Below are positions 1 to 6,878 of a stretch of 34,633 nucleotides of DNA, piece by piece. The first letter of the stretch is position 1, and the number at the start of each line of letters is the position of its first letter. The position numbers and the translations under genes are program-made. This stretch comes from Lachnospiraceae bacterium Zagget2 (GTDB lineage Bacteria; Bacillota; Clostridia; Lachnospirales; Lachnospiraceae): positions 1 through 34,633 of the forward strand of contig MSHD01000024.1 in the NCBI GenBank assembly GCA_001941045.1. Direction: 5' to 3'. Below the pieces are notes generated by a model. The model worked only from the letters and a program-made list of their open reading frames with translations, searched no databases and had not been told where the DNA came from.

Positions 1-411
1 GTAATCAATGATGAGCGCGCCGTTCACCGCATCGGAATAGTTATCTGCTGTCACATCGACTGTTCCGTCGCCGCTGGTGTCAATGCCGCTCACGTAAGCG
101 CCGGGCACGCAGACCGAAACGCCCTCCTCGTCCTCAATCTCCGGATAGGCGACCGCGGAGACAATGGACATGGTCCAGGCGTCGGAATCGGCGCTGTAGC
201 TCCAGGTATAGTCGGTATTGTTGGCAAGATTCAGGGTCTCTTCGATATATTCCTTGTCAGAGATCAGTGCGGAGCCGGAGCTTGTGCCCGCATCGGTGTT
301 TCCCGCCTCTTCGGCAGTCGCTCCGTTCTCGCCGCTTTCTGTGCTGCTGCCGCAGGCCGTCAGGCTGAAGACCATTGCGGAGGTGCACAGCAGCGCAATC
401 CATTTTTTCAT
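1..411 (-). CDS. Secreted lipoprotein, possible tannase/feruloyl-type esterase (3' end outside window)
   Basis: The reading frame starts at an ATG at 409-411 on the minus strand, 7 bases after a strong GGAGGAG ribosome binding site, and runs off the left edge, so only the first 137 codons are present. The N-terminus is a gram-positive lipoprotein signal: two lysines, a hydrophobic stretch and a lipobox LTAC with cysteine about residue 20, followed by a low-complexity Ser/Glu/Gly linker. The mature part (TDYTWSYSADSDAWTMSIVS, then PEIEDEEG and VSVCVPGAYV) resembles the N-terminus of clostridial alpha/beta-hydrolase lipoproteins of the tannase-like type. The catalytic serine region would lie beyond the edge, so the enzymatic call is recollection of family style rather than proof. 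It is divergent from the PfkB kinase, so it could be a surface enzyme that releases sugars for the locus, which is inference. Confidence 0.6.
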   Translation of the reverse strand, partial: MKKWIALLCTSAMVFSLTACGSSTESGENGATAEEAGNTDAGTSSGSALISDKEYIEETLNLANNTDYTWSYSADSDAWTMSIVSAVAYPEIEDEEGVSVCVPGAYVSGIDTSGDGTVDVTADNYSDAVNGALIIDY

Positions 412-443
412 TAGAAAACTCCTCCTTATCATTATCTTTGCCC

Positions 444-449
444 ATTATA
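444..449 (-). promoter_or_regulatory. -10 element for the leading lipoprotein
   Basis: On the minus strand a consensus TATAAT lies 33 bases upstream of the lipoprotein start codon. The sequence upstream of it is very A/T-rich, and no convincing -35 hexamer at 16-18 bases is present. Confidence 0.4.
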
Positions 450-528
450 CTATAAATATCTTTAAATTAACTTAAAAGATTCCGGCTATTGTGCGGTATT
501 TTTTGGAGAATAAATCTGTTTTGCCAGG

Positions 529-558
529 TTGCGCGGATAGTCTGTCGTGTGATACACT
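529..558 (+). promoter_or_regulatory. Weak candidate promoter for the PfkB kinase
   Basis: TTGCGC (529-534) and TACACT (553-558) are 18 bases apart, and the -10 is about 37 bases before the kinase start. Both hexamers are poor matches, so this is only a candidate. The rest of 412-594 is an A/T-rich divergent spacer with nothing else recognisable. Confidence 0.3.
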
Positions 559-594
559 GGAACATGCAGTAAAGATCATAGAGAGGGCATTCAT

Positions 595-1575
595 ATGATT
601 TACACAGTAACATTAAATCCCGCGCTGGACAAGACCGTTGAGATCCCGTCGCTGACGCCGGGCAGCGTGAACCGCATCGTCAGCATGCGGACAGACCCGG
701 GCGGCAAAGGCATCAACGTCTCGAAGGTGATTGCACAGCTGGGTGGCAAGAGCATCGCTGTCGGCATCCTGGGCGGAGCGGTTGGTCGCTCTATCAAGAA
801 CGCGCTGGAAAACATGAGCATTGAGAGCGATTTCCTGTTTGTGGAGGGTGAGACGCGCACGAATCTGAAGATTATCGATCCGGTAAACCATACGAACACT
901 GACATCAATGAGCCGGGGGTTGCGGTGTCAGAGGAAATTCTGCAGGAGCTTCTGGAAAGACTAATCGCGCGGATTGTCCCTGGCGACCTGGTTGTCCTCT
1001 CGGGGAGCCTGCCGCTGGGCGCGCCCGCGGATATTTATCGAAGCTGGGTGAAGGCCTGCCGCCTGAAGGGCGCGAAGGTTTTTCTCGATGTGGATGGAGC
1101 GCTTCTGGGCGTCGGTGTGCAGGCCTCGCCGTATCTTATCAAGCCCAACGAACATGAACTGCGGGCCATGCTTGGACAGAGGCTGGAGACCGTAGAAGAA
1201 CTGGCCGAAGCCGCGCATGGACTTTGTAAGCAGTATGGGATTTCGAAGATTGTCGTTTCCCTCGGGGCAGATGGAGCCCTATATGTGACGGAGGAGGAGA
1301 CAATCCGTGCGCGGGGGCTGAAGGTGCCGGTCGGGAGTACGGTCGGCGCGGGCGACAGCGTGGTGGCGGCCATGGCGGTGGCGGAAGAGCGCGGCATGAG
1401 TCTCGTGGATGCGGTCAGGCTGTCCACGGCTACAGGCGCGGCCAATGTGATGTGCAGCGGCTCGCAGGCCGCGGAGTATGCGCAGATTGAAGAGCTTATG
1501 CCGAAGGTTGTGATCAGATATTCTCCCGGATTCGGATCGTGTGCTCCACATAATTCAGTTCCCGCTCCGGCGTAA
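595..1575 (+). CDS. fruK: PfkB-family kinase, 1-phosphofructokinase / tagatose-6-phosphate kinase type
   Basis: This is a 326-residue ribokinase-fold kinase. The N-terminus MIYTVTLNPALDKTV and the GGKGINVSKV sugar-binding motif (about 36-45) are typical of the FruK/LacC subgroup. The ATP/anion-hole motif GAGDS is at 251-255, with Asp254 as the expected catalytic base. Family members phosphorylate ketohexose 1- or 6-phosphates to bisphosphates that aldolase can split. The family is usually about 305-312 residues. Here the recognisable core ends near residue 308, and the last 20 residues read through DNA antisense to the 3' end of the LacI gene. GAGAGGG lies upstream of the ATG. No PTS gene is adjacent, so a role in the xylulokinase/isomerase pathway next door is plausible. 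The gene symbol marks the family, not a proven substrate. Confidence 0.85.
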   Translation: MIYTVTLNPALDKTVEIPSLTPGSVNRIVSMRTDPGGKGINVSKVIAQLGGKSIAVGILGGAVGRSIKNALENMSIESDFLFVEGETRTNLKIIDPVNHTNTDINEPGVAVSEEILQELLERLIARIVPGDLVVLSGSLPLGAPADIYRSWVKACRLKGAKVFLDVDGALLGVGVQASPYLIKPNEHELRAMLGQRLETVEELAEAAHGLCKQYGISKIVVSLGADGALYVTEEETIRARGLKVPVGSTVGAGDSVVAAMAVAEERGMSLVDAVRLSTATGAANVMCSGSQAAEYAQIEELMPKVVIRYSPGFGSCAPHNSVPAPA

Positions 1576-2527
1576 GTCCGGTGGTCAGAAAGTCAAACAG
1601 AATGTCCAGCGAAAGCGAGCCCTGCCTTGCGGTCTGCTGGCTGATCGTGGCGGAGATCACGCCGTCCTTCAGCATGTCGAGCGTTGTGGGCACGTCGTCG
1701 AAGGTGACAATCTTCGGGTGCAGCCCGGACTCCTGCACGGCGCGGCAGCCGCCATAGACGCCGGCCGCGGCGAAGAAAAGTGCGCCGATGTCGGGATGCT
1801 GCGCGAGCAGTTCCCGGGTGGCGTTATAGCTCTCGATGTCGTCGTCGTGATTTTCGACGATACCGGCGATGCGAATGCGCGGATAGGAGGCTGCAAGTGT
1901 TTCCTCAAGGCCGCGAATGCGCTCGCTGTGGCAGAGTACCCCGGCAGAACCGGTGACGACTCCGAGCCCCACGTCTCCTGCGGTCATCAGAGCGAAAAGC
2001 CCTGCGGCCATACACCCGCCCTGCACGTAATCGCTGCCGACATAGGCTACGCGCCTGGAACCGTCGATGTCAGTATTCACGGTGACGACCGGGATGTGTG
2101 CGTCCGTCAGTTCATTGATCTTATCCCGGACGGAACTGTCATTGTAAGGGGCGAGTATCAATCCATGAATGCCTTCCTGCAGGAGTTCCTCGATTGCAGA
2201 GAGCTGCTCTGCCGCGTCGAATTCCACGCGGCGCTTCACGATTGTGATACCGTAGCTTCTCAGCTCCTCAAATTTTTGCTCCACGCCTTCCATCACTTCG
2301 TCAAAAAAAGGGTTGTTTTCACTGAAAAGCACAACACCGATCTTATATTTCTTCTTCTGCGCGGCGAGCGCCAGGCCGGCCTTGTTTGGACGGTAGTTCA
2401 GCGCCTGCGCGATTTCCTGTACTTTTGCCGCGGTCTTCGGATTGACGTCGCCGCGATGATTGAGGACCCGGTCCACGGTCCCGCGGGAGATGCCGGCCAG
2501 ATCCGCGATGTCCTTGATAGTTGTCAT
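1514..2527 (-). CDS. LacI-family transcriptional regulator with sugar-binding domain
   Basis: This is a 337-residue LacI-type regulator. A helix-turn-helix at about residues 3-24 (IKDIADLAGISRGTVDRVLN) is followed by the hinge region around NYRPNKAGLALA. A periplasmic-binding-protein-type domain fills about 60-335 (IGVVLFSENNPFF, VTVNTDIDGS, IVTFDDVPTTLDML). It is divergent from the xylulokinase gene, and a perfect palindrome lies just downstream of that gene's probable transcription start, so repression of xylB and the isomerase is the natural inference. The effector is unknown; the binding domain is closest in style to ribose/xylose-type binding proteins. Its 3' end overlaps the 3' end of the convergent kinase by 62 bases, with no terminator visible between them. 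Confidence 0.9.
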   Translation of the reverse strand: MTTIKDIADLAGISRGTVDRVLNHRGDVNPKTAAKVQEIAQALNYRPNKAGLALAAQKKKYKIGVVLFSENNPFFDEVMEGVEQKFEELRSYGITIVKRRVEFDAAEQLSAIEELLQEGIHGLILAPYNDSSVRDKINELTDAHIPVVTVNTDIDGSRRVAYVGSDYVQGGCMAAGLFALMTAGDVGLGVVTGSAGVLCHSERIRGLEETLAASYPRIRIAGIVENHDDDIESYNATRELLAQHPDIGALFFAAAGVYGGCRAVQESGLHPKIVTFDDVPTTLDMLKDGVISATISQQTARQGSLSLDILFDFLTTGLTPERELNYVEHTIRIRENI

Positions 2528-2574
2528 ATACGTTTTCCCTGTGTTTTTTTGCCCTGAAAAGTACTTGTATCATC

Positions 2575-2603
2575 ACCATACAGGAAAACGGGAAAAAAGT
2601 CAA
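2575..2603 (-). promoter_or_regulatory. Promoter of the LacI-type regulator
   Basis: On the minus strand TTGACT (2598-2603) and TATGGT (2575-2580) are separated by exactly 17 bases, about 48 bases before the regulator's start codon. This is a strong sigma-A-type match. Confidence 0.65.
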
Positions 2604-2613
2604 TCGGACGAAC

Positions 2614-2621
2614 CGTGCACG
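2614..2621. promoter_or_regulatory. Candidate secondary LacI operator
   Basis: An 8-bp palindrome CGTGCACG lies 10 bases upstream of the regulator's -35. The same core occurs twice inside the larger palindrome at 2791-2806, which suggests the same protein binds both places. Together with the two promoters this accounts for most of the 304-bp intergenic region 2528-2831; the rest is A/T-rich with nothing further recognised. Confidence 0.4.
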
Positions 2622-2750
2622 AACACTTTTAAAAAATGAATTTGCCTTTGATTATCCGTGAAAATGGACAAAAACAAAGGTCTGATTCGCGTAAAACAGT
2701 GCTGATTATTATGCATGATTCACGAAAATAAGAAAAATTCAGGTGGTATA

Positions 2751-2779
2751 TTGAAAAAAATTACGGGCTGGTGTATGAT
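2751..2779 (+). promoter_or_regulatory. Promoter of the xylB-isomerase operon
   Basis: TTGAAA (2751-2756) and TATGAT (2774-2779) are 17 bases apart. Transcription would begin near 2786, about 46 bases before the chosen xylB start. This also argues against the longer upstream reading frame (ATG at 2715), whose start would precede the promoter. Confidence 0.7.
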
Positions 2780-2790
2780 GAACATAAAGA

Positions 2791-2806
2791 CCGTGCACGT
2801 GCACGG
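2791..2806. promoter_or_regulatory. Operator palindrome just downstream of the xylB transcription start
   Basis: CCGTGCACGTGCACGG is a perfect 16-bp inverted repeat. It starts about 5 bases after the predicted transcription start and ends before the ribosome binding site, the usual place for a LacI-family operator. The divergent LacI-type gene is the obvious candidate to bind it. Confidence 0.7.
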
Positions 2807-2831
2807 AAAAGGAAGCGAGGAGGGCTTGACT

Positions 2832-4301
2832 ATGTACTACATCGGAGTCGATCTGGGCACCTCAGCAGTGAAGCTGCTGCTGATGGACGGCGCGGGTCAG
2901 ATTTTGAAGATTGTCTCCCGGGAATATCCGATTTATTTCCCGCATCCGGGCTGGTCGGAGCAGAATCCGGAGGACTGGTATGCGCAGACGATGGCGGGTT
3001 TAAAAGAGCTGCTGAACGGCTTTGACGGCGGGCAGCTTGCCGGGATCAGCTTCGGCGGACAGATGCACGGCCTGGTGATTCTGGACAGCGAGGACCGCGT
3101 GATCCGCCCGGCGCTGCTCTGGAATGACGGGCGTACGTACGAAGAGTGCGATTATCTCAACAACGTCATCGGAAAAGAGAAGCTCTCGGAGTACACCGCG
3201 AATATTTCCTTTACCGGCTTCACCGCACCGAAGGTGCTCTGGGTGAAGAATAAGGAGCCGGAGAATTTCGCCCGCATCGCGAAGATCATGCTCCCGAAGG
3301 ACTACATCGCCTATCGCCTGACCGGTGTGCACTGCACGGACGTCTCGGACGCCTCGGGCATGCTGCTCTTTGATGTGAAGAACCGCTGCTGGTCACAGAA
3401 AATGCTGAAGATCTGCGGCATCCGCGAGGAGCAGATGGCGAAGGTCTATGAGTCCTACGAGACGGTCGGGACGCTGCTGCCGGAGGTAGCGGCGGAGCTC
3501 GGCGTGCCTGCGGGCGTGAAGGTGGCGGCGGGCGCCGGGGACAATGCGGCTGCTGCGGTCGGCACCGGCACGGTCGGCGAGGGCATGTGTAATATTTCTC
3601 TCGGCACGAGCGGCACGATCTTCATCTCCTCGGAGAAGTTCGGCGTGGACAGGAATAATGCGCTGCACGCTTTCGCTCATGCGGACGGACACTATCACCT
3701 GATGGGCTGCATGCTGAGCGCGGCCTCCTGCAATAAGTGGTGGCTCGGTGATATCATCGGGACAGAGGACTACGCGGCGGAGCAGGCGCAGATCACGAAG
3801 CTGGGCGAGAACCATGTTTACTTCCTGCCCTATCTCATGGGTGAGCGCTCCCCGCATAATAATCCGAACGCGCGGGGAACCTTTATTGGGATGACGATGG
3901 ATACGACACGCGCGGACATGACGCAGGCGGTGCTCGAAGGTGTGGCCTTCGCTCTTCGGGATTCCTTCGAAGTGGCGAAATCTCTGGGGATAAAGATCGA
4001 GCGCACGAAGATCTGCGGCGGCGGTGCGAAGAGCGCGCTCTGGAAGAAGATGATCGCGAACATCATGAATATCAAAGTGGACGTGGTCGAGAATGAGGAA
4101 GGTCCGGCGCTCGGCGGCGCGATGCTCGCGGCGGTGGCCTGCGGCGAGTACGCGAGCGTGGAGGAAGCGGCGGCGAAGCTGGTGCGGGTGATCGACACGG
4201 TGGAACCCGAGCCGGAGCTGGCAGCGAAGTATGAGGAGCGGTATCAGCAGTTCAGGCAGATTTACCCCGCCTGCAAACCGCTGTTTGAGATCATAAAGTA
4301 G
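2832..4301 (+). CDS. xylB: Xylulokinase-like FGGY carbohydrate kinase
   Basis: This is a 489-residue FGGY kinase, about the length of E. coli XylB (484). It starts MYYIGVDLGTSAVKLLLMD with the N-terminal phosphate-1 motif of the actin-like ATPase fold. GERSPHNNPNARG carries the FGGY signature area, and KICGGGAKSALWKKM near the C-terminus is the adenosine/hinge motif. The start at 2832 follows GAGGAGGG with a 7-base gap; the frame is open 39 codons further upstream, but that would begin before the predicted promoter. XylB phosphorylates D-xylulose at C5, but related FGGY kinases act on L-fuculose, L-rhamnulose or D-ribulose. Its partner here is a FucI/AraA-type isomerase rather than XylA, so the substrate is not certain. 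The isomerase follows after 12 bases in the same operon. Confidence 0.9.
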   Translation: MYYIGVDLGTSAVKLLLMDGAGQILKIVSREYPIYFPHPGWSEQNPEDWYAQTMAGLKELLNGFDGGQLAGISFGGQMHGLVILDSEDRVIRPALLWNDGRTYEECDYLNNVIGKEKLSEYTANISFTGFTAPKVLWVKNKEPENFARIAKIMLPKDYIAYRLTGVHCTDVSDASGMLLFDVKNRCWSQKMLKICGIREEQMAKVYESYETVGTLLPEVAAELGVPAGVKVAAGAGDNAAAAVGTGTVGEGMCNISLGTSGTIFISSEKFGVDRNNALHAFAHADGHYHLMGCMLSAASCNKWWLGDIIGTEDYAAEQAQITKLGENHVYFLPYLMGERSPHNNPNARGTFIGMTMDTTRADMTQAVLEGVAFALRDSFEVAKSLGIKIERTKICGGGAKSALWKKMIANIMNIKVDVVENEEGPALGGAMLAAVACGEYASVEEAAAKLVRVIDTVEPEPELAAKYEERYQQFRQIYPACKPLFEIIK

Positions 4302-4313
4302 GAGGATAACATC

Positions 4314-5798
4314 ATGAACAACATTCCCAAGGTAAAAGTCGGTATCGTGGCGGTCAGCCGCGACTGCTTCCCGGAGTCGCTCTCCGTGAACAGAAGAAAA
4401 GCGCTGGTGGACGCCTACGCGGTGAAGTACGACGCGGCGGACATCTATGAATGTCCGGTCTGCATTGTGGAGAGCGAGATCCACATGGTGCAGGCGCTGG
4501 AGGATATCAAGGCTGCAGGCTGCAACGCGCTGGCCGTCTATCTGGGCAACTTCGGACCGGAAATTTCCGAGACGCTGCTCGCGAAACACTTCGACGGTCC
4601 GAAGATTTTTGTCGCCGCCGCGGAGGAGAGCGGAAAGGATCTGGTCGGCGGACGCGGAGACGCGTACTGCGGCATGCTGAACGCGAGCTATAACCTGGCG
4701 CTGCGCAATATCAGGGCTTACATACCCGAGTACCCGGTCGGCACCGCCGATGAGTGCGCGGACATGATCCACGAGTTCCTGCCGATCGCGCGGGCGATCA
4801 TCGGTCTTTCCGAGCTGAAGATCATCAGCTTCGGTCCGCGTCCCTTAAATTTCCTTGCCTGCAACGCGCCTGTGAAGCAGCTCTACAACCTGGGCGTCGA
4901 GATCGAGGAAAACTCCGAGCTCGACCTCTTCGAGGCCTATCATAAGCATGACGGCGATCCGAGGATTCCGGAGGTCGCGGCTGACATGGCGGCGGAGCTC
5001 GGCGCGGGAAATAAGAAGCCGGAAGTGCTCGAAAAGCTTGCGAAGTATGAGTTGACGCTGCTTGACTGGATCGAGGAGCATCGCGGCTACCGCAAATATG
5101 TGGCGATCGCCGGCAAGTGCTGGCCGGCCTTCCAGACGCAGTTTGGCTTCGTGCCCTGCTATGTGAACAGCCGCCTGACCGGACGCGGCATTCCGGTATC
5201 CTGCGAGGTGGACATCTACGGAGCACTCAGCGAGTTCATCGGCACCTGTGTGAGCGACGATATCGTGACGCTGCTCGATATCAACAACACCGTGCCTTAC
5301 GACCTCTACAATGAGGACATCAAGGGAAAATTCGATTACTCCGCAACGGATGTCTTCATGGGCTTCCACTGCGGCAACACCTGCTCGAAGAAGCTATCCT
5401 CCTGTGAGATGAAGTACCAGTTCATCATGGCCAGAAGCCTTCCGGAGGAAGTGACGCAGGGCACGCTCGAGGGCGATATCGCACCGGGCGACATCACCTT
5501 CTATCGTCTGCAGAGCACGGCGGACAGCCAGCTGCGCGCCTACATTGCGAACGGCGAGGTGCTGCCCGTGGCGACGCGTTCCTTCGGCAGCATCGGAATC
5601 TTCGCGATTCCGGAGATGAAGCGCTTCTACCGTCATGTGCTGATCGAGGGCAATTTCCCGCATCACGGCGCGGTCGCCTTCGGTCACCATGGAAAGGCGC
5701 TGTACGAGGTCTTTAAGTACATTGGCGTGGATGTGAAGTACATTGGCTACAACCAGCCGGCGGGCGTGCGTTATCCGACGGAGAATCCCTTCGCCTGA
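4314..5798 (+). CDS. L-fucose/L-arabinose isomerase family protein
   Basis: This 494-residue protein belongs to the FucI/AraA aldose-ketose isomerase superfamily. The early residues (VGIVAVSRDCFPESLS) and the middle (ISFGPRPLNFLACN) fit the nucleotide-like folds of FucI. The probable metal site is visible: Glu298 in SCEVDIYGA, Asp322 in LLDINN and His450/His451 in NFPHHG. The Glu-Asp spacing of 24 residues equals that between Glu337 and Asp361 of E. coli FucI. It is shorter than FucI (591) and near AraA (500) in length. AGGAGG precedes the ATG. Such enzymes convert an aldose to a ketose with Mn2+, and the product would feed the adjacent FGGY kinase. Whether the substrate is L-fucose, L-arabinose, D-arabinose, D-xylose or a hexose cannot be told from sequence. 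Confidence 0.85.
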   Translation: MNNIPKVKVGIVAVSRDCFPESLSVNRRKALVDAYAVKYDAADIYECPVCIVESEIHMVQALEDIKAAGCNALAVYLGNFGPEISETLLAKHFDGPKIFVAAAEESGKDLVGGRGDAYCGMLNASYNLALRNIRAYIPEYPVGTADECADMIHEFLPIARAIIGLSELKIISFGPRPLNFLACNAPVKQLYNLGVEIEENSELDLFEAYHKHDGDPRIPEVAADMAAELGAGNKKPEVLEKLAKYELTLLDWIEEHRGYRKYVAIAGKCWPAFQTQFGFVPCYVNSRLTGRGIPVSCEVDIYGALSEFIGTCVSDDIVTLLDINNTVPYDLYNEDIKGKFDYSATDVFMGFHCGNTCSKKLSSCEMKYQFIMARSLPEEVTQGTLEGDIAPGDITFYRLQSTADSQLRAYIANGEVLPVATRSFGSIGIFAIPEMKRFYRHVLIEGNFPHHGAVAFGHHGKALYEVFKYIGVDVKYIGYNQPAGVRYPTENPFA

Positions 5799-5818
5799 AA
5801 GTAAGAGATAGAAGAATG

Positions 5819-5846
5819 TACCGCGCGGCCTTATGGCCGTGCGGTA
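5819..5846 (+). terminator. Strong intergenic hairpin after the isomerase gene
   Basis: Two 12-base arms (5819-5830 and 5835-5846) pair around a TTAT loop with one G-U wobble. No U-run follows, so it is more likely a partial terminator or an mRNA processing/stability structure than a full stop. It separates the metabolic pair from the sensor genes. Confidence 0.5.
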
Positions 5847-5868
5847 TTCGGCATTAAGATGGGAGATT

Positions 5869-6873
5869 ATGAAAAAGAGATGGATTAGTCTTTTCGCGCT
5901 CTTCACCCTGCTGGTGCTGAGCGGCTGCGGCTTTGCGTGGACGATATTTCATTCCGGAATCGGGGAGAGCGAGACCTGGGAGACCTATGAACGGCATTAC
6001 GCGCTGATTACGGACGGCACGGACAGCGAGCTTTGGGACCGAATTTACGAGAGCGCCCTTCTGGAGGGGAAGGAGCGGGGAATCTATGTGGAGCGTTTCG
6101 GCGAGAGCCTTGCAGTGTCCTACACGAGAAACCAGATTCTCGATCTGGCAATCCGGGCCTCCGTCGACGGCATCATCACGACCGGGGATGAGGATGAGGA
6201 GACGATCGCGCTGATCGACGAGGCGGTGGACGCCGGGATTCCGGTGGTGACCGTACTGCAGGACAGCACGGGGAGCCGCAGGCAGTGCTTCGTCGGCTGC
6301 AGCAACTACAGCATCGGGCAGGAATATGCCCGTCAGATACTGGATATGATCGAAGAGTCGGAAGATTCCGATATCCGGGATGTGATGGTGCTGCTGGACG
6401 CGGACGCCCAGGACGCCTCGCAGAATCTGATTCTTCTTGCCATCCGCGAGACGCTGGAGGAGAGCCTGGGCGCGGACGCTGCGGTCGTGGTAGAGAGCAC
6501 GGCGATTGACAACAGCAGGGATTTCAGCCCGGAGGAGTCGATCCGGGATATTTTCCTTAGTACGGAGGAACTGCCGGACATCCTGGTCTGTCTGAACGAG
6601 GTTTATACCCGCTGCGCCTATCAGGCGGCGGTAGATTATAATAAGGTCGGAGAGGTCGAAATTCTCGGCTATTACGATTCGGACGTGATACTGGAAGCGG
6701 TGTCGAAGGAAATCGTCGCCTCGACGATCACCTTTGACGCCGAGCAGATGGGCGCGCTGTGCGTGCAGGCGCTGGACGAGTACGACGAGACCGGCTATAC
6801 CAACAATTATCTGGCGGTCGACATCCGGCTGATTGGCTCCGCCCAGGCGGAGATGCTGCTGAGTGAGGAGTGA
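5869..6873 (+). CDS. Sugar-binding lipoprotein of the periplasmic-binding-protein type 1 fold, probable sensor partner of the histidine kinase
   Basis: This 334-residue protein has a short charged start (MKKRW), a hydrophobic segment and a lipobox LSGC with Cys20. The rest is a type 1 periplasmic-binding domain as in ribose/galactose/xylose-binding proteins: a sugar-facing motif region DGIITTGDEDEETIALIDEA, IPVVTVLQD, and FVGCSNYSIGQEYARQIL. The ATG at 5869 follows GGGAG closely and gives a proper signal peptide; the frame opens 12 codons earlier inside the hairpin. The gene ends 5 bases before the chosen histidine-kinase start. In clostridial XylFII-LytS systems a lipoprotein of this fold binds sugar outside the cell and activates LytS, which is the likely role here. 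It lacks the XylF-specific ERWQKDRD-like motif seen in the second lipoprotein at 9964, so it may recognise a different sugar. Confidence 0.8.
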   Translation: MKKRWISLFALFTLLVLSGCGFAWTIFHSGIGESETWETYERHYALITDGTDSELWDRIYESALLEGKERGIYVERFGESLAVSYTRNQILDLAIRASVDGIITTGDEDEETIALIDEAVDAGIPVVTVLQDSTGSRRQCFVGCSNYSIGQEYARQILDMIEESEDSDIRDVMVLLDADAQDASQNLILLAIRETLEESLGADAAVVVESTAIDNSRDFSPEESIRDIFLSTEELPDILVCLNEVYTRCAYQAAVDYNKVGEVEILGYYDSDVILEAVSKEIVASTITFDAEQMGALCVQALDEYDETGYTNNYLAVDIRLIGSAQAEMLLSEE

Positions 6874-6878
6874 GGACC

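Noticed and set aside
1541-2557. 338-residue open frame on the plus strand opposite the LacI-type gene
   Set aside because: It is the complement of a well-recognised regulator, shows no family motifs and arises from high-GC codon bias.
2715-2831. 39-codon N-terminal extension of xylB
   Set aside because: It would begin upstream of the promoter and operator, and the shorter start has the good ribosome site and the family N-terminus.
3393-4772. 459-residue minus-strand open frame across xylB and the isomerase gene
   Set aside because: It is rich in Arg, His and Leu, crosses two recognised genes and their ribosome site, and matches no family. The same applies to minus-strand frames at 6807-7775, 8381-9517, 9895-11103 and 12372-13484.
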